Positions 44,077 through 53,337 of a DNA stretch of 64,000 bases are shown here, piece by piece (positions within the stretch are counted from its first letter, which is position 1; each line of letters starts with the position of its first letter). The notes under the pieces are model-generated. The model saw only the letters and a program-made list of their open reading frames with translations, made no database searches and was not told the DNA's origin. This stretch comes from Saprospiraceae bacterium (GTDB lineage Bacteria > Bacteroidota > Bacteroidia > Chitinophagales > Saprospiraceae), in NCBI GenBank assembly GCA_022841345.1, contig JALHRR010000001.1:124001-188000 (forward strand), read 5' to 3'. Position numbers and translations under genes: made by a program.

Positions 44077-45144
44077 ATGAAAGCATTGATTAATTATTTC
44101 GGATTGGTACTGATTTCCCTGGTTCCATTTTCCTCTTTTGCCCAAACGGAAGGCAACAAAGAGCCTCATTTAAGAAATATTCGCCAGCTTACATTTGGTG
44201 GGGACAATGCGGAAGCATATTTTAGTCCGGATAATAAATCACTTGTATTTCAATCAAATAATCCTGCCTGGGGACTTGAATGCGATCATATATTTACAAT
44301 GAATATTGATTCTGCTGCCAATAATTCAAACTACAAACCACGGATGATCAGTAACGGTGAAGGCCGTACCACATGTTCCTATTTTATGCCTAAAGGAATG
44401 GGAGTGATCTATGCATCTACACACGAAGGTGGAGCAGGATGTCCGGTTCATGGAGATTTAAGGAAAGGAGGAAAGTACTTGTGGCCAATATTCGATACTT
44501 ACAATATCTATGTCACAGATGCTGCGGGAAATAATCCACGCAAGCTTACAGACAGCAAAAGTTATGATGCAGAAGCAACTGTTTCTCCCGATGGCAAATT
44601 GGTTGTTTTTACTTCCACCCGTTCAGGAGACCTGGAATTATGGACAATGAAGCCGGATGGATCGAATTTAAGACAAGTGACCAATAAGTTGGGATATGAT
44701 GGCGGGGCGTTTTTTTCTCCGGACAGCAAAAAACTGGTTTACAGAGCTTCTATTTTTAAAAACAAGGAAGAAGAGGAAGAATACAAAGCTTTATTGAAGG
44801 AAGGATTGGTGGCTCCTACCAATATGGAAATATTCACCTGCAATGTGGATGGGACTGATGTGAAGCAGATAACAAATCTTGGGAAAGCAAACTGGGCTCC
44901 ATTTTATCATCCTTCAGGAAAGAAAATCCTGTTCTCTTCCAATCATCATTCTACAGCCGGCTGGGAATTCCAGTTGTTTATGGTGAATACTGATGGAACA
45001 GGTCTGGAACAAGTAACGAATGAAAGCAGGTTCAATGCATTTCCCATGTTCTCTCCGGATGGAAAGCAACTGGTCTTTTCATCCAATCGCAATAATAATG
45101 GCACGCGTGATACCAATATTTTCATCGCAGAATGGGTTGATTAA
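44077..45144 (+). CDS. Exported TolB-like PD40 beta-propeller protein
   Basis: A 355-residue protein with a signal peptide (MKALINYFGLVLISLVPFSSFA|Q) and five or six TolB/PD40 blades: AYFSPDNKSLVFQSNN, EATVSPDGKLVVFTSTRSG, AFFSPDSKKLVYRAS, PFYHPSGKKILFSSNHH and MFSPDGKQLVFSSNRNN. PD40 propellers bind proteins or, in some cases, act with peptidases. The peptidase gene follows 34 bases downstream, so the pair may form a periplasmic unit. It is not TolB of the Tol-Pal system, since no tol genes are adjacent. Confidence 0.88.
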   Translation: MKALINYFGLVLISLVPFSSFAQTEGNKEPHLRNIRQLTFGGDNAEAYFSPDNKSLVFQSNNPAWGLECDHIFTMNIDSAANNSNYKPRMISNGEGRTTCSYFMPKGMGVIYASTHEGGAGCPVHGDLRKGGKYLWPIFDTYNIYVTDAAGNNPRKLTDSKSYDAEATVSPDGKLVVFTSTRSGDLELWTMKPDGSNLRQVTNKLGYDGGAFFSPDSKKLVYRASIFKNKEEEEEYKALLKEGLVAPTNMEIFTCNVDGTDVKQITNLGKANWAPFYHPSGKKILFSSNHHSTAGWEFQLFMVNTDGTGLEQVTNESRFNAFPMFSPDGKQLVFSSNRNNNGTRDTNIFIAEWVD

Positions 45145-45178
45145 GCCTCAGTTTTTTTAAAATATTCAATACCTACAC

Positions 45179-46420
45179 ATGAAACTAATACCACTTTTCC
45201 TTGCTGTTTGCTTATTTACCGGTTTTCATAATCTGAATGCTCAGGTAGATTTTGATCAGGAGGTGTTGAAGAGGCACGTTTACTTCCTGGCCTCCGAAGA
45301 AATGGAAGGCAGAGGCACCGGCACAAAAGGCGAAGCGATGGCTGCGGATTATTTGGCTGCCAGTTTTAAAGCTTTGGGTTTATCTCCTGTAGGTCAGGAG
45401 AAGAGTTATATTTTACCTTTTGATTTTAAGTACTCTACCAAAATGCACGGCTCTGAAGAATCTGAATTGATTTCTTCTACCGGAAAAAATGTGGCAGGTT
45501 ATCTGGACAATGGCGCAGAGTACACAATCGTAATAGGCGCACATTATGACCATCTTGCCAAGGGCGAGTTTGGAAATTCAAGAGCCCCAAATTTATTTGG
45601 TCAGATTCACTTTGGAGCTGATGATAATGCTTCAGGCACCTCAGGTGTGCTGGCACTGGCAGATTATTATGCGAAAAATGATCAAAAGGAAGCTTTTAAT
45701 ATTTTGTTTGTATGCTTTTCAGGTGAGGAATTAGGTCTTCATGGTTCCAAGAAATTTGTAGAACGTCTACCAGTTGCCAAAGAGAAAATCAATTACATGG
45801 TCAACATGGATATGATAGGAAGAATGAAGCCGGACAGCCGAACACTGGTGGTGACCGGAATGGGTTCTGCTAAAGAATGGGATAGCTTATTGATTGCAAA
45901 TAATAAGGATTTTGCTCTGGTTAAGGATAGTTCCGGAATCGGGGCATCTGATCACAGTTCATTTTATCTGGCCGGAATTCCTGTACTCAACTTTTTTACC
46001 GGTCAGCATAGTGACTACCATACTCCCGGTGATACGCCGGATAAAATCAATTATGAAGGACAATCTGCCATCCTGAATTACATTACAAGAATCATCTCAG
46101 GCACTGAGCAAATTTCAAAACTAAACTATCTCCAAACGGTCAACAAAGGTGCTGATACTCCCCGTTTTAAAGTAACTATGGGAGTCATGCCTGACTATAC
46201 ATGGCAGGAGGGCGGTCTCAGACTGGATGGTGTTACTATGGATAAGCCGGCAGCGAATGCGGGATTAAAAGCCGGGGATATTGTTCTTCAGATTGGCGAG
46301 AGCAAGGTCGATAATATTCAGGACTATATGAAAGTACTGGGCAAGCATGAAAAGGGAGACAAAGTGAAGGTAAAGATTAAAAGAGAGGGTAAAGAAATGT
46401 TGCTGGACCTTCAGTTCTAA
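45179..46420 (+). CDS. M28 family zinc peptidase with C-terminal PDZ domain
   Basis: A 413-residue exported aminopeptidase-type enzyme (signal about 1-21, ending NLNAQ). The zinc ligands and catalytic residues are all visible: His122 in GAHYDHL, Asp148 in GADDNASG, Glu183 and Glu184 in SGEELGLHGS, Asp211 in NMDMIGR, and His281 in SDYHTPGD. Residues about 330-413 form a PDZ domain (GVTMDKPAANAGLKAGDIVLQIGE) that may recruit substrates. It is the downstream member of a two-gene unit with the PD40 propeller and converges on the T9SS beta-helix gene. Confidence 0.94.
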   Translation: MKLIPLFLAVCLFTGFHNLNAQVDFDQEVLKRHVYFLASEEMEGRGTGTKGEAMAADYLAASFKALGLSPVGQEKSYILPFDFKYSTKMHGSEESELISSTGKNVAGYLDNGAEYTIVIGAHYDHLAKGEFGNSRAPNLFGQIHFGADDNASGTSGVLALADYYAKNDQKEAFNILFVCFSGEELGLHGSKKFVERLPVAKEKINYMVNMDMIGRMKPDSRTLVVTGMGSAKEWDSLLIANNKDFALVKDSSGIGASDHSSFYLAGIPVLNFFTGQHSDYHTPGDTPDKINYEGQSAILNYITRIISGTEQISKLNYLQTVNKGADTPRFKVTMGVMPDYTWQEGGLRLDGVTMDKPAANAGLKAGDIVLQIGESKVDNIQDYMKVLGKHEKGDKVKVKIKREGKEMLLDLQF

Positions 46421-46431
46421 TGAATCTTATT

Positions 46432-48201
46432 TTATTGTTTCAATACTTTTTTCAGGTAGTAGCGACCATTGCCTGCGACCACACGAACGATGTAAGTGCC
46501 CTTAGGTATATGACCCAACTCAATTCCATTTGACATTTTTGTTTGCAATAACAGATTGCCTCTCAAATCGTAGACAAGTATTTCTGCAATATCAGCATTT
46601 ATTAATTCCACTCTGATTTCAGTATGGAAAGGATTGGGATAAATTAGTAATTCATCCTGATTACTCTGGCTTTCGGAGGAGAATGATACAATTGGAGTGT
46701 ATTCCGGATTCAATCTGCAATCTGTATAAATGGAGTCCAGCCAATTATGACTGGCAGGCACACCATAAGTATTATATGCTGACATTTCTCCTATTGATGG
46801 CCATGGCTGAGCGTCCGACCAAAAGCCCGGGAAAGAATTCCTGTATAAGGATGAGGGCCATTCCTGTTGATTGTTCAAAGGGACAAGTTGCCCTTTCACA
46901 ATATTTCCGGATTCTATGTTACCTTTTCCAACTAAAGAATACAAGCCTTTTATTGCTCCCTGATTTGTAATTTCATTGGTAATAAAATGTGTAGAATCTG
47001 TACCGGATCCGGCACTCATTAAGATTCCATAATTCATAGCCCGGTTTCTGAAGAAAGTATTGTGAGGACCGTTTTTGCCATGGGACGCATCCACCACAAT
47101 GTTCTGTACAATGTTGCCTTCAAAAAGATTCATGTACGGAAAATTGCCATGGCACACCATATCTCCTGCTGCATCTGCAGGAAGGAAAGTTTGAGTCCAA
47201 AATGGTTCTATGGATGAATTGTAAGCAAGTACATTGGCGTTGGCACCTGACTGCAGCAGCATCGAGTGTCTAAGTTTTTTGAATTGATTGTTTTCAATCA
47301 GGCAATGACCACTACCGGATTGCAACACTATACCATATCCCTGTCCTCCTCCGCCGAAAGCATGCGAATCTTGAAAATAACACCCCCGAACCAGTATATG
47401 CTGAGAATGCCGAATGTCGAGATGTGCAAAATTTGTTTTAAAGCTTTCAATCCCTACAAACCGGCAATTGACAGCATGTTGAATTAATATATTGCTGGTT
47501 TGTTGAACTGTAGCGTCTCTTCTTTCGATTTTTAAACATTCCATCCCGGCGTTTTTTACCGGGATTATTTTTCTGATGAATGGTTTTAAATCCGCCTCTA
47601 CGTTAATTCGAAGTGGCATGGTCAGTTTTATAACTTTGGCATTTACACTTTCCACCTGATAAAGACCGCCACCGAGGCCATAGGCCCATTCGGATCCCAT
47701 AAGAGCACTATCATTGAATTGCAACCAAACCCAATCTCCTGCGGATAAGTCATGGTCTTCATTCAATATAATTTGATCACTACCAGCAGTAAGCTTACCG
47801 TTGATTTCCATTGAAGGCCCGGTGGTGCTACCTGCAAGAACAATAGCCTGCCCGCTGCCATTCAAATCAAATGTGAGCGTAGTCAGTAAATTTCCTTCAC
47901 CTTTCAGAATACAATTAGAAGGAATCTGTATAGATTGATCAAACAGATAGTTTCCTTCAGGGAAAAACAATGTAAATGCCTGGTTGTGATTTTGAGCTAA
48001 TGCAAGAAGAAATGCTGCATTGGAAGATGATATGCCTGTAGGATCCGCACCATAGTCCAGTGCATTAATTGTCAGGTCAGATTCGAAGGAAGATTGTAAG
48101 CCGGCTGAAGACCACTGTGCTATGGTCGAATGCTCCAATTGTTGGCTATATATAACAGGATTTATACCCATTAATAGGGTATAAAGAATAAATCGGTACA
48201 T
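46432..48201 (-). CDS. T9SS-secreted right-handed beta-helix protein
   Basis: A 589-residue secreted protein. The signal peptide ends near VIYSQ. INALDYGADPTGISSSNAAF is the pectate-lyase-superfamily (Pectate_lyase_3-like) opening, and the body has parallel beta-helix features (ILVRGCYFQDSHAFGGGGQGY, CLIENNQFKKLRHSMLLQSG). The last ~75 residues (LLIYPNPFHTEIRVEL, ILVYDLRGNLL, IPKGTYIVRVV, KKVLKQ) are the T9SS type A sorting domain. It may cleave or bind a polysaccharide; catalytic residues are not identifiable. A promoter box lies about 33 bases upstream and a bidirectional-looking terminator separates it from the PorP/SprF gene. Confidence 0.9.
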   Translation of the reverse strand: MYRFILYTLLMGINPVIYSQQLEHSTIAQWSSAGLQSSFESDLTINALDYGADPTGISSSNAAFLLALAQNHNQAFTLFFPEGNYLFDQSIQIPSNCILKGEGNLLTTLTFDLNGSGQAIVLAGSTTGPSMEINGKLTAGSDQIILNEDHDLSAGDWVWLQFNDSALMGSEWAYGLGGGLYQVESVNAKVIKLTMPLRINVEADLKPFIRKIIPVKNAGMECLKIERRDATVQQTSNILIQHAVNCRFVGIESFKTNFAHLDIRHSQHILVRGCYFQDSHAFGGGGQGYGIVLQSGSGHCLIENNQFKKLRHSMLLQSGANANVLAYNSSIEPFWTQTFLPADAAGDMVCHGNFPYMNLFEGNIVQNIVVDASHGKNGPHNTFFRNRAMNYGILMSAGSGTDSTHFITNEITNQGAIKGLYSLVGKGNIESGNIVKGQLVPLNNQQEWPSSLYRNSFPGFWSDAQPWPSIGEMSAYNTYGVPASHNWLDSIYTDCRLNPEYTPIVSFSSESQSNQDELLIYPNPFHTEIRVELINADIAEILVYDLRGNLLLQTKMSNGIELGHIPKGTYIVRVVAGNGRYYLKKVLKQ

Positions 48202-48234
48202 GTGCTGCTTAATTAAGGGTGCTCTATTGCATCA

Positions 48235-48242
48235 CAAAGGTA
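48235..48242 (-). promoter_or_regulatory. Predicted -7 box for the T9SS beta-helix gene
   Basis: Minus-strand TACCTTTG matches TAnnTTTG, 33 bases before the start. Confidence 0.45.
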
Positions 48243-48282
48243 AACAATTGTAACCAATTCATTCTTAATAGATTATTAAGAT

Positions 48283-48317
48283 AAAAAAAGCCACTCATGC
48301 ATTGCTGGGTGGCTTTT
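48283..48317 (-). terminator. Intrinsic terminator after the PorP/SprF gene
   Basis: GCCACTCA (48290-48297) and TGGGTGGC (48306-48313) pair with one G-T wobble around an 8-base loop. Seven A on one side and four T on the other make it work best on the minus strand, directly after the porP/sprF stop, though it could act on both strands. Confidence 0.8.
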
Positions 48318-48355
48318 ATTATTTCGGGGTACATCAGGTGCACCAAATCTTATTG

Positions 48356-49306
48356 TTAAAAACTGGAAGGTAATTGTTCTGCAGGTGGAGCTTGTCTGGT
48401 TTTGCCTATGTTGAATCCGAGTCCAAATTCATGTCCTCCATTGTTATATGCCTGAAATGAACCAAAGCCTGCATCGTAGGAATAAAACACACTCACATTG
48501 CTAAACCTTGTACCAATCAATACACCCAGACCGCTGCCAGCATCCACTGTATATCTGTAGGTAAGTCCACCATACAATTGCTTATCCAGGAATGTAAATA
48601 GTAAATTCCCGTCCACGGTAATAGGCCCATTGAACATCTTGCGCACCATGATAGATGGGTCGATACTCATGTCAAGATTGGGAAGTGCATAATTATATCC
48701 TACATTCGCAGTAAATGATTTTAATCCGGTACCTTCTGCATCATCTGTACCTTCCACATCGGTCAATCTCGCTCTTACTAAATGAGGAAGGGAGAAACCG
48801 AAGTAAAGTTTGTCTTTGTAACGGGCATGAAATCCAAATGCCGCATCAAAAAAGGATATTCCATCTGCAGAAGCGATTAGTATAGGATCATTAGGATCGA
48901 CCTGTCCATTGGTTAAGACATCATCACTTAATTTTTCCTGCACATAGTCTGCCTGAAGACCCAAACCGATTTTCATATCACTTAATTGAAGATGATAAGC
49001 GTACGCTCCGGAAACACGGAATCTTCTGGTAGCGGCCATATTCTCGTTGAAAATATTCAGACCTACACCACCATTGTCAGATAACTGACCATTGTAGTTG
49101 AAGGTAATCATGCTCGGAGTTCCTTCAAAACCTGCCCATTGTCTTTTGTAATTAAGCAGTAAATCGTGTCCGCCATTGAACCCTGTAAGGGCTGGATTGA
49201 CAAGTACCGGATTCACCAGATACTGACTATAAGCTCCGTATTCCTGGGCGATCCCGGAAAATACTGTGAACAGGACTAATATGATGGGGTAAACAATTCT
49301 TTTCAT
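48356..49306 (-). CDS. PorP/SprF family type IX secretion membrane protein
   Basis: A 316-residue outer-membrane protein. The ATG gives the signal peptide MKRIVYPIILVLFTVFSGIAQ; an open TTG 24 bases upstream is less likely. EYGAYSQYLVNPVLVNPALTG and LLNYKRQWAGFEGTPSM are the hallmark opening of the family, and the end (GGHEFGLGFNIGKTR) is the terminal strand. SprF-type members act with type B T9SS cargo such as SprB, supporting its export or surface attachment. Here it lies 84 bases downstream of a type B cargo gene on the same strand and is followed by an intrinsic terminator, so the two form a unit. Confidence 0.93.
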   Translation of the reverse strand: MKRIVYPIILVLFTVFSGIAQEYGAYSQYLVNPVLVNPALTGFNGGHDLLLNYKRQWAGFEGTPSMITFNYNGQLSDNGGVGLNIFNENMAATRRFRVSGAYAYHLQLSDMKIGLGLQADYVQEKLSDDVLTNGQVDPNDPILIASADGISFFDAAFGFHARYKDKLYFGFSLPHLVRARLTDVEGTDDAEGTGLKSFTANVGYNYALPNLDMSIDPSIMVRKMFNGPITVDGNLLFTFLDKQLYGGLTYRYTVDAGSGLGVLIGTRFSNVSVFYSYDAGFGSFQAYNNGGHEFGLGFNIGKTRQAPPAEQLPSSF

Positions 49307-49390
49307 TACTATATATTTGTTTTGTTGCAAATCAAATGGCCTGGTGCCCTTTTATGATTTCAATTATTTATTTCAATGAATAATTTCTGA

Positions 49391-52174
49391 TTATTTCAAT
49401 GTTGTCAGGATAGAGAATGATCTTCTTTCAACTCTTTCGACACCTGTACTTTCTGTAGCGCGTATTACTACAAAGTAACCACCATCAGGCAATAGTTCTC
49501 CGCTTTGAGATGTCCCTTGCCAGTCATTTGAGTAATTGCTGGCAGAAAAAACAGGTCTGCCCCATCTGTCGAAGATATCAATTCTATTGGTTGTTCCTTC
49601 CAAACACGAGATTACTAAAGCATCATTGAATCCATCACCATTGGGTGTAATAGCCGGAATTGCATCATAGCATTCGGATTCTTCTGCAAAGTTTATGGGT
49701 CTGGTGGCAGTACAGCCATTTGCGTCCATTGCTGTCACAATAAACCTTTCAGGAGGCAATCCGCTGATGGAAGCACCCTGCGTAGCACTAGGATCATTCC
49801 AGGTATATGTGTACCCGGGAACTCCGCCACTTGCTTCTACAGTAGCTGCGCCATCTGTACCTGTACTTGTGGTAAAGCTTTCGATAGAGATAGTTAATCT
49901 CGCCGGAGCAGTAACATTGGCCACTGCTGTCGAAGTCATGCCATTGGCGTCGGTCACCGTCACAGTGTACATACCGGCACACACATTAATCAATGAATCA
50001 GCTGTTGAATTATTACTCCATCTGAATGTAAATGGTCCGGTACCTGAAACCGGAATAGCAACAACTTTTGCATCGCATACTCCATTGCAGGTAACACCAA
50101 ATCCACCGTTATCTGAAATAGTTATATCTACATCCAAATCTCCTCCAACCACAAATGGTCCACCAGTACCGGTACAGCCATTGGAATCCGTAACAGTTGG
50201 AACATATGAGCCGGGAGGTACACCTGTGATATCTTTTGTTGTATAATTTCCGGGGCTCCAAAGATATGTATAGGTACCTGATCCACCGGTAACATTTAAA
50301 GTAATGGACGCTGTCCCATTATTAACGCTACCCTGAACTGAAATAGCAGGGGTGCCCGGAACAGTATAAGCCTGGGTAAACATACAACCAGATCCGTATG
50401 AAATCGTAACTGTGTAAGTTCCCGTCGGAACATTCAGGCGCGTATTTGTATTGGGGGCTCCATTTGACCATGAAAATGACATTGTGCCGGGATTGCCTCC
50501 TGTGGCAAGTGTAATAGAACCGGTGGATGCCCCACAGTTTGCAGGAACAATGGTCGGAGTGACAGAAATTGTATTAATCGCGGTTAATGTAACAGACGCA
50601 GTAGTGGTTTTTGCCGGGCTGGAACTATCCGTCACAGTCACGGTGTAAGTGCCGGGGCCTAAGCCTGTTGGGTTTGCACCTGTTGCCGTGGAAGGTGACC
50701 ATGCATAGGTTAATCCTCCTGTACCACCTGTAACGGTAGAAGAAATTGCACCATTGGTGCTATTGCTGCAGGATGGATTGGAACCGGCAAGTGTTACAGA
50801 AAAAGGCATTTCATTTGAAATAGTAACTACTCCCTTGCATTCGAATAAGTCAGTTTCTGTACCATCTTCCAGTGTTACTTCTATTGGTATTTTAGAGCTA
50901 TTTATATTAATCATTGCTTCTGTACCCACAGGACCAATGGCTTCAAAGCAAATCCTGAACAAAACTACTCCATCAGCTATTGTATTAGCACCGCCAGGGG
51001 ACGACCATACCATACGTAAGTAACCTAAATTCGCCTCTATATCTCCAAAATTACCGGGACCGAGTCCCAGAGATGGTAGTGGCGGGATTGGCTGGTGAAA
51101 ATCTCTAACCTCCAAATATCTGAGTTGCGTTGGATCCCATTGGTAAGTCATGCCTAAACCTGCAACATCAATTAAATCAAACACTCTGACATCCAGGCAG
51201 AAGGATTCTCCCGGTTGAACAGTCAGATGTTGAATAGCAAGGGTAAAGCCTTCAGGATCACAATCCGGGGCAACACCACCCAGGGATACACTACCACTTT
51301 GAGTCTGAGTATTGATTGGATTACCATCAGGATCTGACACTTCTATTATAGTTGGATTATTGGTAAAATCAACACTTGTGGAACCTGAGGTGGCGGTTAC
51401 CAGAAAACAGAGCTCAAAGAGAATTGTCCCGTTGGGTCGTGTTTCCGAAGACAGCGAGTTATAACTTAAGGCTAAAGTTCCGGCGGCATTATTTACGTTT
51501 AAATTACCGACACCAATATTCAATGTATTATTGTTGGCCCCAATGCTATTAAATGTCATAAATGCCGGGTTCCAGCCTAATGAGAATTGCATGGCACCAA
51601 CATTGGTGAAGCCTTCAGTTGAAATTTTTATACAAACTATTGAATTGGTACTCGAAGTCTCATTGGAAGCAATTAATTTGACTGCACCCGTACCACCGGC
51701 GATAACCGTGACACTTCCCCTGCTTTGAGTATAATCATAAGACACTAAGTCAGCATCTAAAAATTCGATTTCTATAGGATCATTTGACAGGAACACTTCT
51801 GAAGAAGTACCCACTGCCCCGATGACATTAAAACGCAATGTGAAAAGAAGTGAATTGGCAGGAAGTGTAATTCCAATATCTGAAGAAGGATTCCAGCTTA
51901 CCCGAACATGTCCTGTTCCGGTTCCAAATGAGCCATTAGGATCGAATCCAAGCAATGCATTGTTAGTGTTCAACGCCTGATTGAATGTTATAACAGCAGG
52001 ATCAAATCTTATGGAAAATTGCATTCCATAAACATTGGTAAAATTATCCACACGTACTTCTACATCAACAGTCCCTCCTGTATTGCCCGTCACATTGGCA
52101 ATTTTAACAGAAACCTGTGAATAAGAAAACGAAAATTGTAAAAGGAAAGCTAAGAGTAGCGCTATTCTCATCAT
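49391..52174 (-). CDS. Cohesin-like and SprB-repeat T9SS type B surface protein
   Basis: A 927-residue exported protein (signal about 1-19). Three cohesin-like beta-sandwich modules follow, about 20-160, 165-300 and 305-455, with openings such as VRVDNFTNVYGMQFSIRFDP, FTNVGAMQFSLGWNPAFMTF and DVAGLGMTYQWDP. Then come four or five SprB-type repeats (SVTLAGSNPSCSNSTNGAIS, LGPGTYTVTVTDS, GAATVEASGGVPGYTYTW). The C-terminal ~85 residues (AITPNGDGFNDALVI, IDIFDRWGRPVF, LLPDGGYFVVI) are the gliding-motility-associated type B sorting domain. No dockerin partner is evident. It is probably a cell-surface adhesin or scaffold exported by T9SS with the downstream PorP/SprF protein. Confidence 0.92.
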   Translation of the reverse strand: MMRIALLLAFLLQFSFSYSQVSVKIANVTGNTGGTVDVEVRVDNFTNVYGMQFSIRFDPAVITFNQALNTNNALLGFDPNGSFGTGTGHVRVSWNPSSDIGITLPANSLLFTLRFNVIGAVGTSSEVFLSNDPIEIEFLDADLVSYDYTQSRGSVTVIAGGTGAVKLIASNETSSTNSIVCIKISTEGFTNVGAMQFSLGWNPAFMTFNSIGANNNTLNIGVGNLNVNNAAGTLALSYNSLSSETRPNGTILFELCFLVTATSGSTSVDFTNNPTIIEVSDPDGNPINTQTQSGSVSLGGVAPDCDPEGFTLAIQHLTVQPGESFCLDVRVFDLIDVAGLGMTYQWDPTQLRYLEVRDFHQPIPPLPSLGLGPGNFGDIEANLGYLRMVWSSPGGANTIADGVVLFRICFEAIGPVGTEAMININSSKIPIEVTLEDGTETDLFECKGVVTISNEMPFSVTLAGSNPSCSNSTNGAISSTVTGGTGGLTYAWSPSTATGANPTGLGPGTYTVTVTDSSSPAKTTTASVTLTAINTISVTPTIVPANCGASTGSITLATGGNPGTMSFSWSNGAPNTNTRLNVPTGTYTVTISYGSGCMFTQAYTVPGTPAISVQGSVNNGTASITLNVTGGSGTYTYLWSPGNYTTKDITGVPPGSYVPTVTDSNGCTGTGGPFVVGGDLDVDITISDNGGFGVTCNGVCDAKVVAIPVSGTGPFTFRWSNNSTADSLINVCAGMYTVTVTDANGMTSTAVANVTAPARLTISIESFTTSTGTDGAATVEASGGVPGYTYTWNDPSATQGASISGLPPERFIVTAMDANGCTATRPINFAEESECYDAIPAITPNGDGFNDALVISCLEGTTNRIDIFDRWGRPVFSASNYSNDWQGTSQSGELLPDGGYFVVIRATESTGVERVERRSFSILTTLK

Positions 52175-52546
52175 ATCAATATTTTAAGTAAATTCAATTC
52201 AATCATATACTCGGACAAAGGTAATGCATTTTATTTTATAGATGATCGTATAGTGTATTTCTTGCACATTCAACCAATTATATTTTAAAGTGATTTCTTT
52301 TGGCCTTGATCAGGTGAAATAAATTCAGAGCACTCAATATTTAGAATATCTGAATCATCCTTAATTAATGCAAAAATCTGCTTTTTATTTTACTTCTCTT
52401 TTGAAGTAATTCTATACTTTACGTATGATCATTATCTTACATAGCTAAAATCGTTCCAAATTTTTCCGGATCGATCCCTGGCTACAATAATGTCAGAATA
52501 ACATTGGTTTTACCCATTTGATTCAAAGGTACGCAGGACTTACTTT
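52175..52546. other. AT-rich intergenic region upstream of the cohesin-like gene
   Basis: About 370 bases. It contains a minus-strand TACCTTTG box (52216-52223) for the cohesin-like gene and a perfect inverted repeat TTACTTC-TCTTTT-GAAGTAA (52390-52409). The repeat has no T-run on either strand and could be an operator or a weak 3' structure of the response-regulator gene. No gene seen. Confidence 0.55.
52216..52223 (-). promoter_or_regulatory. Predicted -7 box for the cohesin-like T9SS cargo gene
   Basis: Minus-strand TACCTTTG matches TAnnTTTG, 41 bases before the start codon. Confidence 0.45.
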
Positions 52547-53227
52547 TCATAAAGAATCACTGATTTTTAATGCATGAGCTTTCGCATAAAGTCCAACCAA
52601 TGAATTCACAGCAAACTTTTTGTACAAGTTTCTTCTGTGAACAATAACTGTATGTTTACTTAGATACAATTCTTTTCCAATCTGTTCCACTGATTTACCC
52701 TCACAGATAAGTTTTAGTGTTTCTTTTTCCCTTGGAGTCAGATTCACCAATGATCCGAAGGCATCAGTCAGGGCGGGGTCTGATTTATTTTGACCTGAAT
52801 CCTTACAGGCATCAAGATGAAAAAAGAAATGCCCATGCAGAATCCGATCTATTGCCTTCAATAATTTCCTGGAATTTTCAGTCTTGAAAAACACACCATT
52901 AATATCTTTGGTCCTTTCTTTATTCCAAAAAGAGCGAATATTATGCCCGGTCAATACCAGAATGGGACACTTAAACTTGTTTTTGAGGGTCGGCAAATAA
53001 TCCAGTGAATTTTTACCCTGCAAATTAATATCGAGTAATATGATATCCGGCTTAAATGTATCGGGTATGGTATAAAGCTCATCAATACTTTGGCAGCTTT
53101 GAATGGATTCTGCCCCTTCATTTTTCAGCAAATCTGATAAGGATTCGGTAAAAAGCACATGATCATCTATCAGCAACATTTTGATGCCGGATAAGATTTC
53201 AGTATTTAATTGATTTTCTTTGCTCAT
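52547..53227 (-). CDS. LuxR/NarL family response regulator
   Basis: A 226-residue two-component regulator. The receiver domain has the acidic pair Asp21-Asp22 (LLIDDH), the phosphoacceptor Asp66 (IILLDINLQ), the VLTGH threonine and the FFKTE lysine. The C-terminal LuxR helix-turn-helix (about 160-226) reads LTPREKETLKLICEGKSVEQIGKELYLSKHTV. No histidine kinase is adjacent, so the signal is unknown. It lies upstream of, and on the same strand as, the cohesin-like T9SS gene after about 370 bases, so regulation of that unit is possible but only inferred. Confidence 0.93.
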   Translation of the reverse strand: MSKENQLNTEILSGIKMLLIDDHVLFTESLSDLLKNEGAESIQSCQSIDELYTIPDTFKPDIILLDINLQGKNSLDYLPTLKNKFKCPILVLTGHNIRSFWNKERTKDINGVFFKTENSRKLLKAIDRILHGHFFFHLDACKDSGQNKSDPALTDAFGSLVNLTPREKETLKLICEGKSVEQIGKELYLSKHTVIVHRRNLYKKFAVNSLVGLYAKAHALKISDSL

Positions 53228-53337
53228 GGACGTCGGGGTATCTGATTCTTCAGCTTAAAAATCAGGCAGTTAAATTCATTAATAAATTATTGTGTAATAT
53301 CGCAGCTGCATCATCCAGAGAAATTGGAATTATTAAT

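Noticed and set aside
49695-50246. 183-codon open frame opposite the cohesin-like gene
   Set aside because: Antisense shadow of Thr/Gly/Val-rich repeats in the T9SS cargo; no independent motif.
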